Positions 33,538-41,381 of a stretch of 64,000 nucleotides of DNA are shown piece after piece. The stretch covers positions 2,914,001 to 2,978,000 of the forward strand of contig NZ_CP118157.1 of assembly GCF_032878875.1 (NCBI RefSeq), given 5' to 3'. Position numbers and translations under genes: made by a program. Source of the DNA: Microbacterium sp. AB. GTDB taxonomy: Bacteria; Actinomycetota; Actinomycetes; Actinomycetales; Microbacteriaceae. Position 1 is the first letter of the stretch. Each line of letters begins with the position of its first letter. The notes beneath the pieces were generated by a model that searched no databases, was not told where the DNA came from, and worked only from the letters and a program-made list of their open reading frames with translations.

Positions 33538-33999
33538 TCAGAACAGCGTGGGCTGTTCCGGTCCGTCCGAGCGACGCCGGCCATCCGGACGGGTCGCGAC
33601 TGCCCGTTGCGGCGCGACCTCGGCCGGATGAGGCCGAGCGCACTCCTTCTCGATCCAGCGGGAGATGATCGCCACGACGTAGTCGCGCTCGGGCCCCGTC
33701 AGCTCGCGGCCGTCGCGGATGCCGTGCAGGCGCTTCAGACATCCGCGGCAGCACGTGCCGGTGGCATGCTGGGCACGGAACACCGGATGCCCGCCCCACG
33801 GGGTCTGCTTCCCGTCCTTCGCGGGATGCGCCGGAGCGAGCCGCTTGCCGACGATGTCGGCGGCGTGGTGCCGGATCACCGACATCTCGTGTTGGAGGGC
33901 CTGCCTGCGCTCCCCGTCGCGCAGGTGGAACTTCGCCCGGAACGGGTACTGCCCGACGCGCGCCAGCACCTCGTCGACGTGCGCGCTGCTCGTGTCCAC
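33538..33999 (-). CDS. DUF4186 domain protein
   Basis: A 153-residue protein whose residues 15-120 match DUF4186 as recalled: FRAKFHLRDGERRQAL, then GGHPVFRAQHATGTCCRGCL with a CCxxC cluster, and LTGPERDYVVAIISRWIEKE. The cysteines and histidines could bind zinc. The function of the family is not known. An Arg/Pro-rich tail follows. A GTG start gives the complete domain. It is convergent with the esterase gene (9-base gap). Confidence 0.82.
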   Translation of the reverse strand: MDTSSAHVDEVLARVGQYPFRAKFHLRDGERRQALQHEMSVIRHHAADIVGKRLAPAHPAKDGKQTPWGGHPVFRAQHATGTCCRGCLKRLHGIRDGRELTGPERDYVVAIISRWIEKECARPHPAEVAPQRAVATRPDGRRRSDGPEQPTLF

Positions 34000-34081
34000 G
34001 GGCCCAGGCTACTGCCGGGCACGGACGCCCGGCGGGGGAGCCTCTCTTCCGGATGTGCGGATGCGCTGCGATGATGCGGGA

Positions 34082-34333
34082 ATGACGAAGAAGCGCGTCG
34101 AGGCGCCCACGATCGCTCCGGGCGAGAAGCCGAAGGGACCGGCCTCCTACTTCCCGAGCATCGAGAAGACCTACGGGCAGCCGGTCCAGCACTGGCTCGA
34201 CATCGCCGCCGAGGGGCTCGACGCGGGCCGGCCGCACGGGGAGGTCGTCGGCCTGCTCAAGAGCGATCACGGTCTCGGGCACGGCCACGCGAACGCGATC
34301 GTCGCGTACGTGCGCGCGAAGCTCGCCGAGTGA
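34082..34333 (+). CDS. DUF4287 domain protein
   Basis: An 83-residue protein with the DUF4287 signature: ASYFPSIEKTYGQPVQHWLD, a central helix and SDHGLGHGHANAIVAYVRAK. Relatives are often fused to DUF5655; that domain is absent here, as in other stand-alone members. The N-terminal 20 residues are basic and Pro-rich. Function unknown. It is divergent from the DUF4186 gene, with an 82-base gap. Confidence 0.83.
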   Translation: MTKKRVEAPTIAPGEKPKGPASYFPSIEKTYGQPVQHWLDIAAEGLDAGRPHGEVVGLLKSDHGLGHGHANAIVAYVRAKLAE

Positions 34334-34358
34334 GGAAAGCGCCCGACGGCGGTAACGG

Positions 34359-34529
34359 TCAGAACACGATCTCGGGCGCGGGCGGGAGCTCCTCGACAAC
34401 CTTCTCGCGCCACGCCCGGCGCTCTTCCTCGTCGGCTCCGTCCGACGCGCTCTCACATCGCGGTGCGTCGTCGTTCATCGCGAGGAGCACATCGCGTTCT
34501 CGCGCGGTCAGCTCTCGAGGCAGAGTCAT
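34359..34529 (-). CDS. Possible small hypothetical protein
   Basis: A short frame beginning MTLPRELTARERDVLLAMND and ending in an acidic helix (EEERRAWREKVVEELP). The frame can be extended to a GTG at 34616 inside a palindrome, giving 85 residues. Neither start has a convincing ribosome binding site and no family is recognised. It borders the mobile-element remnant and may itself be a truncated gene. Confidence 0.35.
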   Translation of the reverse strand: MTLPRELTARERDVLLAMNDDAPRCESASDGADEEERRAWREKVVEELPPAPEIVF

Positions 34530-34605
34530 CCCCGCGTTCTCGTACAGCGAAACGGTGCGCCGACATCCGGCGGATCGGATGAGATAGGCGTGGACACGCT
34601 TCCAC

Positions 34606-34639
34606 CTTGCCAACACTTATGGAGGTAAGTGTCGGCAAG
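34606..34639. repeat. 14-base imperfect palindrome around GGAGG
   Basis: The arms CTTGCCAACACTTA and TAAGTGTCGGCAAG are reverse complements at 13 of 14 positions and enclose TGGAGG. The structure would sequester a Shine-Dalgarno-like sequence, and it lies at the left edge of the remnant next to tRNA-Ser. It may be an operator or an element end. Confidence 0.55.
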
Positions 34640-34769
34640 AGCGTCCGGCGGATCCCTCTTCAACGTCGGCGTCAGGAGCCCCACCACCCCCGGGACGCAA
34701 CAAGCTGCGTCCCCGTCCGCACTCAGCGCAGGTTGCTTATAAGCCGAGCGGGTTACCACGAGCCTCTGA

Positions 34770-34921
34770 CAAACCGGGGGCGCAACGCCACCATCAGCAC
34801 CCGCGACACCGGCGAAGTCCTCGCCGACCTCACCCTCGACCCCACCCACGGCTACCAACGAAAAACGGTTGGACCCCCGAAACCGGGGGGCCAACCGTTC
34901 ACGATGTCCCGAGACATCACA
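34770..34921 (+). mobile_element. Remnant resembling the 3' end of an IS481-type element
   Basis: The plus strand encodes RNATISTRDTGEVLADLTLD followed by PTHGYQRK, which resembles the C-terminus of IS481-family transposases (pattern ATI..TGE.L.ELTLDPT..YQ). The rest of the gene is missing, so this is a fragment. It is followed by a stem-loop and by GATGTCCCGAGACATC, itself an inverted repeat that may be part of the element terminus, which stops just 2-3 bases before the encoded CCA of tRNA-Ser. The identification is from pattern memory only. Confidence 0.5.
34861..34898 (-). terminator. Intrinsic terminator of tRNA-Ser
   Basis: Arms ACGGTTGG and CCAACCGT flank an inner CCCCC/GGGGG stem with a 6-base loop; read on the minus strand the hairpin is followed by TTTTT. 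It lies about 25 bases beyond the tRNA 3' end, the expected place for its terminator. Confidence 0.8.
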
Positions 34922-34922
34922 A

Positions 34923-35013
34923 TGGCGGTGACGGTGGGATTTGAACCCACGGTAGGGGGTTACCCTACACAACTTTTCGAGAGTTGCACCTTCGGCCGCT
35001 CGGACACGTCACC
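34923..35013 (-). tRNA. tRNA-Ser, anticodon CGA
   Basis: The cloverleaf folds fully on the minus strand: acceptor GGTGACG/CGTCACC, D-arm TCCGAGCGGCCGAAGG, anticodon stem CAACT/AGTTG with loop CTCGAAA (anticodon CGA, reading UCG), a long variable arm (GTAGGG/CCCTAC) as expected for serine, the T-loop TTCAAAT, discriminator G and an encoded CCA. An intrinsic terminator follows. Confidence 0.96.
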
Positions 35014-35023
35014 GCCGACAAGC

Positions 35024-36085
35024 TTAAGCCAAACCGCGGTCCGATGCGAATCCTGGGGCGACGGCGATCCGGGCGGCACGCGCCTCCGCGGGCGTGCCGA
35101 CTCCCGCTTGGCGAAGCGATGCCGTGAGCTCGTCGGCGAGCCCCGCGAGCAGCCCCTCCACGCCGGCCGCACCGTCGTCCGCGAGCGCCCACCAGGCCGG
35201 ACGGCCCACGAACACGGCGCGGGCGCCCAGCGCGAGCGCCGCGAGGACGTGCCGGCCGTCGCGGATGCCGCTGTCGGCATACACCTCGGCGTCGCCCGCC
35301 ACGGCATCCGCCACCTCCGCCAGCGCGTCGACCGCGGCGATCGATCCGGCCAGGCGCCGGTTGCCGTGCGTCGAGACGAGGACGCCGGCCGCTCCGGCAT
35401 CGACGGCGCGACGCGCATCGTCTCCGCGCAGCACTCCCTTGACGACGACGGGCAGCCCCGCGATCTCGCGCAGCCGGGCGATCTGCTCGAGACCGGGAAG
35501 GCGTCCGGGGCGATCGCCGAGACGCGAGCGCTCGTCGTCCGTGAGGTTGGCGAGGCGCGCCCGCCCGGGGCCGTCCGGCCAGTTCGTCGGCTCGATCCGC
35601 GGGTCCACACGCAGCGCCGTGAGCTCCACCGTGAGCATGATCGCGCTCGCCCCCGCCGCCGCGGCCCGCGCCGCCAGCGCGTCCGTGAGGTCGGAGTCGG
35701 CGAGCAGATACGCCTGGAACCACCACGGGGCGCCCTGCTCGGCGATCCGCGAGAACGGGACGGCCGTGTTCGTCGAGACGCCGACGAGCGTGCCCGACGC
35801 CGCCGCGGCCCGCGCCGTCTCCGCCTCGCCGTCGGGGTGGGCGGCGACCTGCTGCGCCATGGGCGCGATGAGGATCGGATGGTCGACGGGCGTCCCGAGG
35901 ACCGTGGTCGCCAGACTCGTCTCCGTCTCGCCGCGCAGCGCGACGGGGCGGAAGCGCACGGCGTCCCACCGGTCGGCCTCCGCCTCGGCCACGCCGTCGG
36001 CTGTCGCGTCGACGTAGTCGGCCACATGGGCGGGCAGCCCGAGACGTGCGCGCTCGCGCAGCGCGTCGATCCCGGCACGGCTCAT
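35024..36085 (-). CDS. FMN-dependent alpha-hydroxyacid oxidase/dehydrogenase
   Basis: A 353-residue TIM-barrel flavoprotein of the L-lactate oxidase / glycolate oxidase family. The N-terminal RFRPVALRGETETSLATTVL and PILIAPMAQQVAAHPDGE are typical; catalytic His240 is in VSTHGNRRLAG, preceded by LPVVVKGVL (FMN Lys), and the C-terminal phosphate loop is YADSGIRDGRHVLAALALGA. The family motif SNHGGRQLD is altered to STHGNRRLAG (Gln to Arg), so substrate preference may differ. The ATG overlaps the alpha-galactosidase stop (ATGA), hence translational coupling to a glycosidase, which is unusual. Confidence 0.88.
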   Translation of the reverse strand: MSRAGIDALRERARLGLPAHVADYVDATADGVAEAEADRWDAVRFRPVALRGETETSLATTVLGTPVDHPILIAPMAQQVAAHPDGEAETARAAAASGTLVGVSTNTAVPFSRIAEQGAPWWFQAYLLADSDLTDALAARAAAAGASAIMLTVELTALRVDPRIEPTNWPDGPGRARLANLTDDERSRLGDRPGRLPGLEQIARLREIAGLPVVVKGVLRGDDARRAVDAGAAGVLVSTHGNRRLAGSIAAVDALAEVADAVAGDAEVYADSGIRDGRHVLAALALGARAVFVGRPAWWALADDGAAGVEGLLAGLADELTASLRQAGVGTPAEARAARIAVAPGFASDRGLA

Positions 36086-38196
36086 CCGACCGCCACCGCC
36101 TCCACGACGAGCGCCGACGCGGGCGCGAGCAGCGGCGTGCGCACGCCGACGGCGCCGAGCAGCGCACCCGGCAGCACGACCTCGCCGTCGGCGATCCAGG
36201 GGACGGACTCGGCATCGAGGAAGCGCGCTGCGGTCAGGGCGGGGATCACCCTCACACGATACGTCGCGTCGGGCGCGAGGCCGGGCAGGCGCAACGCCGG
36301 GGGCACGGCCCACTCCCCCGTCGTCTCCCGTGCGAGTCGATACACCGCGTGCGATCCATCCGACGCGACGACTCCCGTGAGCGCAGCGCCCTCGTCGGAC
36401 GTCTCGCCGTGCACGAGCTCGCCGGTGTGCACGAGCGGGCGCAGCCTCTTGTACTCCGCGATCCACTCCGCCAGCTGCGACCGCTCCGCCTCCGAGAAGC
36501 GGGTGACGTCGGCCTCGATCCCCGCCGAGGCGAAGAGCGTCATGGCCATCCGGAACCGCAGGTCGGTCACGCGGTCGGTCGTGTGCGCGTGCGCGGGCCC
36601 GACATGACTGCCGATGAGCTCCGGCGGCAGCAGCAGCTCGGTCCAGCGCTGGATGCGCGACCGCTCCACGGGATCGTTGGTGTCGGATGCCCACACCCGG
36701 TCCGTGCGCGCGAGGATGCCGAGGTCGACGCGTGCGCCGCCCGACGAGCACGACTCGATCTCGACCGAGGGATGACGACGACGCAGCTCGTCGAGCAGGG
36801 CGTAGACGGCGCGCGTCTGGGCGTCGACGCCGGCGCGACCCGCATGGACGGCCTCCAGCAGATCGCGATTGTGATCCCATTTGAGGTACTCGATCGGATA
36901 CTCGACGAGCAGCGCGTCGAGTCGTCCGAGAAGCCACGCGGCGACCTCGGGGCGCGCGACGTCGAGCGCGTGCTGATGCCGCCACGAGCGCGCGGCACGG
37001 CCGGGAGGCGCGAGCAGCCACTCCGGATGGGCCCGGGCGAGCTCGGAGTCGGGATTGACCATCTCCGGCTCGACCCACAGGCCGAAGCCCATGCCCGTGC
37101 GGCGCACGTGGTCGATGAGCGCATGCAGTCCGTCGGGCCAGACCTCGGGGTCGACCTCCCAGTCCCCGAGCCCCGAGCGATCGCTGCGGCGTCCGAGGAA
37201 CCACCCGTCGTCGAGCACGAACCGCTCGACGCCGACCTCCGCCGCCGCATCGGCCAGTGCGGTCAGCGGTCCGAGGTCATGAGCGAAGTAGACCGCCTCC
37301 CACGTGTTGAGGACGACGGGGCGGGCAGTCCGCGGATGGCCGTCGCGGGCGCGCAGCGAGCGGTGCAGCCGAGCGGACACCCCGTCGAGTCCGGCATCGC
37401 TCCAGACGAACCACGTCGTCGGCGCGGAGAAGGACTCGCCGGGGCCGAGCTCGATCTCGCCGGGCCGCAGCAGCTCGCCCGCGCCGAGCACGCTGCGCCC
37501 CTCGGGCAGGCGGTCCGTGCGATAGACGGCATCCCCGCTCCACGCGAGATGCACGGCCCAGACCTCGCCGGAGCGGTCGCCGAAGCCGGGCGTCCCCGCC
37601 ACGGCGAGGAGCGGGGCGTCGTGCCCCGTGCGGCCACGACGCGACTCGCGCGCGTGGCTGCCCATCGCGAGGGGACGGCGCTGCGGCGCGCGCTCGCGCG
37701 TCCAGCGGCCGCCGAAGTCGAGCAGCTCGCTCGCGCGCTCGGCGAGCGGCAGGGTCGCCTCCAGCGCCGCGAGCGCGACCGGTGCGGCACTCGCGTTGAC
37801 GAGCCTGTGGTCGACGCGGACCACCCCCGCGTCGTCGAGGCGCAGCCCGCTCTCGAGCACGAGACCGTCGGCCTCCGCCGTGAGCGTGAACCCTCGTTCG
37901 TCGGACCCGAGGTCCGTCACGCGCCATCCGGGCAGCAGCGGTGCCCCGTCCGCGGTCCCGGAGAGCCCGGGGCGCCCTGCCCAGCCGTCGCGCTCGGTCG
38001 GCAGGATGGTCAGCGGCCAGGGGAGATCGAGCGCGCTCGACGACGCCTGTCGCGCCGACGCGCCGGCGAGCGCGCGCAGCCCCTCCTCGGCGACCTCGCC
38101 GGGGTCGGCCCCCCAGTGCAGCACCTCCGGCAGACCGTCCTCGCGGAAGGCGACGATGAGCGCGGCTCCCCCGGCTCGGAAGATCGAGACGGTCAT
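36082..38196 (-). CDS. Alpha-galactosidase, GH36 family
   Basis: A 704-residue GH36 enzyme releasing alpha-galactose, for example from raffinose-type sugars or galactomannan side chains. It has the N-terminal beta-sandwich, then the barrel with VLNTWEAVYFAHDL, VLDDGWFLGRR, the catalytic nucleophile Asp441 in YLKWDHNRD and the acid/base Asp505 in ASDTNDP, plus the substrate motif CSSGGARVDLGIL. No signal peptide, so it acts on imported oligosaccharides. The ATG is chosen for its GAGGAGG site; an upstream frame extension lacks one. It follows the ROK gene in the same direction and is coupled to an oxidase downstream. Confidence 0.93.
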   Translation of the reverse strand: MTVSIFRAGGAALIVAFREDGLPEVLHWGADPGEVAEEGLRALAGASARQASSSALDLPWPLTILPTERDGWAGRPGLSGTADGAPLLPGWRVTDLGSDERGFTLTAEADGLVLESGLRLDDAGVVRVDHRLVNASAAPVALAALEATLPLAERASELLDFGGRWTRERAPQRRPLAMGSHARESRRGRTGHDAPLLAVAGTPGFGDRSGEVWAVHLAWSGDAVYRTDRLPEGRSVLGAGELLRPGEIELGPGESFSAPTTWFVWSDAGLDGVSARLHRSLRARDGHPRTARPVVLNTWEAVYFAHDLGPLTALADAAAEVGVERFVLDDGWFLGRRSDRSGLGDWEVDPEVWPDGLHALIDHVRRTGMGFGLWVEPEMVNPDSELARAHPEWLLAPPGRAARSWRHQHALDVARPEVAAWLLGRLDALLVEYPIEYLKWDHNRDLLEAVHAGRAGVDAQTRAVYALLDELRRRHPSVEIESCSSGGARVDLGILARTDRVWASDTNDPVERSRIQRWTELLLPPELIGSHVGPAHAHTTDRVTDLRFRMAMTLFASAGIEADVTRFSEAERSQLAEWIAEYKRLRPLVHTGELVHGETSDEGAALTGVVASDGSHAVYRLARETTGEWAVPPALRLPGLAPDATYRVRVIPALTAARFLDAESVPWIADGEVVLPGALLGAVGVRTPLLAPASALVVEAVAVG

Positions 38197-38345
38197 GAGA
38201 GAGCGAGCCTCCTCGTGCCGCGCCGCGGCGGACGGGCCGCCGCGCGGCATCCTCCGGCAGGGCGCTCCGGCTGGCAGCGGAACATCGGGCCTCCCTCTCG
38301 ACCGCCTCGTCGTCGTCCCCAGGAAGACTCTCGCGTCGAGCCCAC

Positions 38346-38366
38346 TTTGTCAAATTGTGAAACAAA
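38346..38366 (-). promoter_or_regulatory. Candidate operator/promoter of the alpha-galactosidase unit
   Basis: TTTGT and ACAAA ends enclose an AT-rich centre (21 bases) that stands out from the GC-rich surroundings; on the minus strand it contains TTGACA (38348-38353), a good -35 box, 150 bases upstream of the alpha-galactosidase start. The TTTGTCA half also occurs just upstream of the ROK gene (39543-39549), which suggests a shared repressor, plausibly the ROK protein. Confidence 0.5.
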
Positions 38367-38371
38367 CCTGC

Positions 38372-39541
38372 TCAGGCGAGCAGGGCGCGGATGGCGAGCC
38401 CCGCCCCCGCGCGCGCCCACTCGGAGAAGTCCCACGTGCGCACGTCGAGGTCGACGGGCGCCGCGTCCTCGTCGAGGCGTTCGTCGACGGCGCTCCGCAG
38501 CGCATCGCCGGCGAGCTCGACGACGGCGATGCCGTCGCCCGTGAGGACGATCTTGCGCGGGTCGACGAGGTTCGCCACCGTCGCGATCATGACGCCCAGC
38601 GCACGGCCGGCGTCCGCGAAGACGCGCGACGCGCGCACGTCCCCGCCCCGCGCCGCGGCCACGACACCCGCGTAGTCGACGTCCGGTCGGCCGTACGCCG
38701 CGACGATGGACCCGTTCACGAGCAGGCTCGACACGCATCCCCTGTGGCCGAGCCCGCAGGGCGGGCCGCCCTCGTCGACGATGAGATGGCTGAGCTGGCC
38801 CGCCCTGCTGTGGGCGCCCTCGACGGGCCGGCCGTTCACGACCAGGCCGCATCCGATGCCGACGCCGACCGTGACGAGCGCCATGTCGTCGATGCCCGCC
38901 CCCGCGCCGAACCAGTGCTCGGTCGCGGTGAGCGCCTGCACGTCGTTCTCCACGACGCACGGCAGTCCCGTCTCCTCGCGGACGAGCGCGCCCAGCGGCA
39001 CGTCCGTCCAGTCGAGGAACGCCGACCGCTCCACGACGGCGGCGTCCCGTGCTCGGCTCACGCGTCCGGCGATCGCGATGCCGATGGAGGTGAGCCCAGG
39101 GAACTCCGTCGCGAACGCCCGCGAGGTTTCGGCGATCTCGGCCACGACATCGGCCACCTCGCGCGATCGCAGTGGCCGCTCCGTCGAGGCGACGATCGTC
39201 GCGGCGAGATCCGTGACGACGGCGTACAGCGTGTCTCCGGTCAGCTTGACGCCGAGGAAGTGCCGCGCATCGGCCCGCAGGCTGAGCAGCTCGGAGGGGC
39301 GCCCCGTCTGCGCCATGAGACGCGTCTCGCCCTCCGCGAGCAGGCCCGCGTCGACGAGCGCACGCGTGATGCGCGTGAGGCTCGCCCGCGACAGGTGCAG
39401 TCGTCGCGCGATCTCCGCGCGCGGCAGCTCGCCGTGGATGAGCACCTCGAGGAGGGCGGAGCGCATGGCGGGCGACATCTCGCCGATCTCGACGCGTCCG
39501 GGGACGTCGGCCGGGTCGTCGACGGCTCCCCCATCGCCCAT
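38372..39541 (-). CDS. ROK-family transcriptional regulator
   Basis: A 389-residue ROK repressor: an N-terminal winged helix (ALLEVLIHGELPRAEIARRL and RASLTRITRALVDAGLL, residues 27-66) and a sugar-kinase-like effector domain with ALVTVGVGIGCGLVVNG and the zinc region PCGLGHRGC. ROK repressors sense sugars and control their uptake and hydrolysis genes. It lies between the mannoside-type importer and the alpha-galactosidase and is the likely controller of both. The ATG is chosen for domain length; its RBS is weak, so a GTG 33 bases upstream remains possible. Confidence 0.9.
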   Translation of the reverse strand: MGDGGAVDDPADVPGRVEIGEMSPAMRSALLEVLIHGELPRAEIARRLHLSRASLTRITRALVDAGLLAEGETRLMAQTGRPSELLSLRADARHFLGVKLTGDTLYAVVTDLAATIVASTERPLRSREVADVVAEIAETSRAFATEFPGLTSIGIAIAGRVSRARDAAVVERSAFLDWTDVPLGALVREETGLPCVVENDVQALTATEHWFGAGAGIDDMALVTVGVGIGCGLVVNGRPVEGAHSRAGQLSHLIVDEGGPPCGLGHRGCVSSLLVNGSIVAAYGRPDVDYAGVVAAARGGDVRASRVFADAGRALGVMIATVANLVDPRKIVLTGDGIAVVELAGDALRSAVDERLDEDAAPVDLDVRTWDFSEWARAGAGLAIRALLA

Positions 39542-39627
39542 CTTTGTCACATCCCTGAATTTAGTGCCTCGCACGCCCGCTCGCCCGAAGGCTCACCTGC
39601 GCATCCGCTGCACGCGGGAGGCGGGGG

Positions 39628-40503
39628 CTACGCGGCCGCCCGCTCCCACTCGCCCGTGAAGTGGTTGAAGCACACCGCGCTGTCGAGCGTCGCCCGGTCG
39701 GGCGCGGCCTCCCCGCTCACGACCTTGCCGATGCGCTCGGGGTCGGGCGCCGCCAGGGCCAGCAGACGCGTGTAGTCGTGGTGCGGGTCGAGGATGACGG
39801 CGTCGGCGGGGCCGCGCTCCACGACGCGGCCCCGGTAGAGCACGAGGATCTCGTCGGAGAAGTGCCGGGCGGTCGCCAGATCGTGCGTGATGTAGAGGAC
39901 GGCGAGATCGTCCTCCCGCTGCAGGCGTCCCAGCAGGTTGAGCACCCCCAGGCGGATGGACACGTCGAGCATCGACACGGGCTCGTCGGCGAGGACGACC
40001 TGCGCACCGGGGGCGAGAGCGCGGGCGATCGCCACGCGCTGACGTTGACCGCCGGAGAGCTCGTGGGGGCGACGCGACGCGAACGAGGCGTCGAGGTTGA
40101 CGCGTTCGAGCATCTCGACGACCCTCTCGTGCGTCTCGTCCGTCCCGCGCGTGCGCCGGTGGATGCGCAACGGCCGGGCGATGTGGTGCTCGATCGAGTG
40201 GAAGGGGTTGAGCGAGGCGAACGGGTCCTGGAACACCATCTGCACGTGCCGGCGGTAGCGCGCGGCCGGCACCGGGGCGCCGTCGTCGCGCCGCACCTCG
40301 ACGACGCCCGACGTCGGCCTCTCGAGCCTCGACAGGATCCGGGCGATCGTCGACTTGCCCGAGCCGGACTCGCCCACGAGGGCGACCGTCCGGCCCGGCT
40401 CGAGCGCGAACGAGACGCCGTCGACCGCGCGGAAGCGGCGGCGGCGCAGCCCGTCGCGGACGCTGAACTCCTTCACGAGATCCGTGACCTCCACGCGGGT
40501 CAT
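39628..40503 (-). CDS. ABC transporter ATP-binding protein (DppF-like), second importer
   Basis: A 291-residue oligopeptide-type ATPase. Walker A GESGSGKST, QMVFQDPFASLNPF, signature LSGGQRQR and Walker B VVLADEP followed by SMLDVSIR are all in place; the oligopeptide/oligosaccharide tail has DPHHDYTRLLAL. Its start overlaps the stop of the preceding ATPase (ATGA). It is the last of five genes of an importer lying between a beta-mannosidase and a ROK regulator, so mannose-containing oligosaccharides are the likely cargo. Confidence 0.92.
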   Translation of the reverse strand: MTRVEVTDLVKEFSVRDGLRRRRFRAVDGVSFALEPGRTVALVGESGSGKSTIARILSRLERPTSGVVEVRRDDGAPVPAARYRRHVQMVFQDPFASLNPFHSIEHHIARPLRIHRRTRGTDETHERVVEMLERVNLDASFASRRPHELSGGQRQRVAIARALAPGAQVVLADEPVSMLDVSIRLGVLNLLGRLQREDDLAVLYITHDLATARHFSDEILVLYRGRVVERGPADAVILDPHHDYTRLLALAAPDPERIGKVVSGEAAPDRATLDSAVCFNHFTGEWERAAA

Positions 40504-41381
40504 GCGCGCGCCTCCTCGTCCTCGACGCCCGTCCGGATGAACGCGCCGCGCGTCCCGCTGAGGCTCGGGAACGAGCCCAGCAGCGTGCGGGTGTAGTCGT
40601 GGTGCGGGTCTCGGTACATGTCCTCGGCCGCGCGCAGCTCGACGATCTCGCCGCGGAGCATGACCGCGATGCGGTCGCTGATCTCGAGCAGCAGCGGCAG
40701 GTCGTGCGTGATGAAGACGACGGCGAACCCGAGCTCGTCGCGCAGGCGGACGATCTCGCGCAGGATGTCGCGCTGCACGACGACGTCGAGCGCGGTGGTC
40801 GGCTCGTCCATGATCATGACCTGGGGCTCCAGGATCATCGCCATCGCGATCATGACCCGCTGCCGCATGCCTCCCGAGAGCTCGTGGGGATACGACGTGA
40901 GCCGCGAGGGATCGACGCCCACCCGCCGCAGGACCTCCGCCGCCCGGGCGCGCCGCTCGGCCTTCGGCATCCTCGGTCGGTGCGCCCGGAGCACGTCCTC
41001 CAGCTGCGTGCGGACCGTGGTGACGGGGTTGAGGGCGTTCATCGCCCCCTGGAACACCATCGACAGCTGAGACCAGCGGAACGCCCGCAGCCGCTCGTCG
41101 CCGAGCGCGAGCAGATCGACGTCCGCTCCGTCGCGGTCGTGGAAGACCACGCCGCCGCCGGAGATGCGCGCCGGCGGCTTGTGCAGCCGGGCTATGGCGT
41201 AGGCGAGCGTCGTCTTGCCGCAGCCGGACTCGCCCGCGAGCCCGAGGATCTCCCCCGCGGCGAGCTCGAAGCTCGCGCCGCGCACGGCGGTCACGGGCTC
41301 CTCGACCTCGTAGACGACCGAGAGGTCGTCGACCGTGAGCACGGGACGGCCGTCCCGCTCCGGAGTCGTCGCGCCGCTCAT
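40500..41381 (-). CDS. ABC transporter ATP-binding protein (DppD-like), second importer
   Basis: A 293-residue ATPase, partner of the DppF-like one. Motifs: Walker A GESGCGKTT, SMVFQGAMNALNPV, signature LSGGMRQR and Walker B VMIMDEPTTALDV. FQGAMNALNP is the DppD/OppD form used by family-5 importers, including sugar-specific ones. Start and stop overlap both neighbours by four bases, giving a chain of coupled translation. Confidence 0.92.
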   Translation of the reverse strand: MSGATTPERDGRPVLTVDDLSVVYEVEEPVTAVRGASFELAAGEILGLAGESGCGKTTLAYAIARLHKPPARISGGGVVFHDRDGADVDLLALGDERLRAFRWSQLSMVFQGAMNALNPVTTVRTQLEDVLRAHRPRMPKAERRARAAEVLRRVGVDPSRLTSYPHELSGGMRQRVMIAMAMILEPQVMIMDEPTTALDVVVQRDILREIVRLRDELGFAVVFITHDLPLLLEISDRIAVMLRGEIVELRAAEDMYRDPHHDYTRTLLGSFPSLSGTRGAFIRTGVEDEEARA

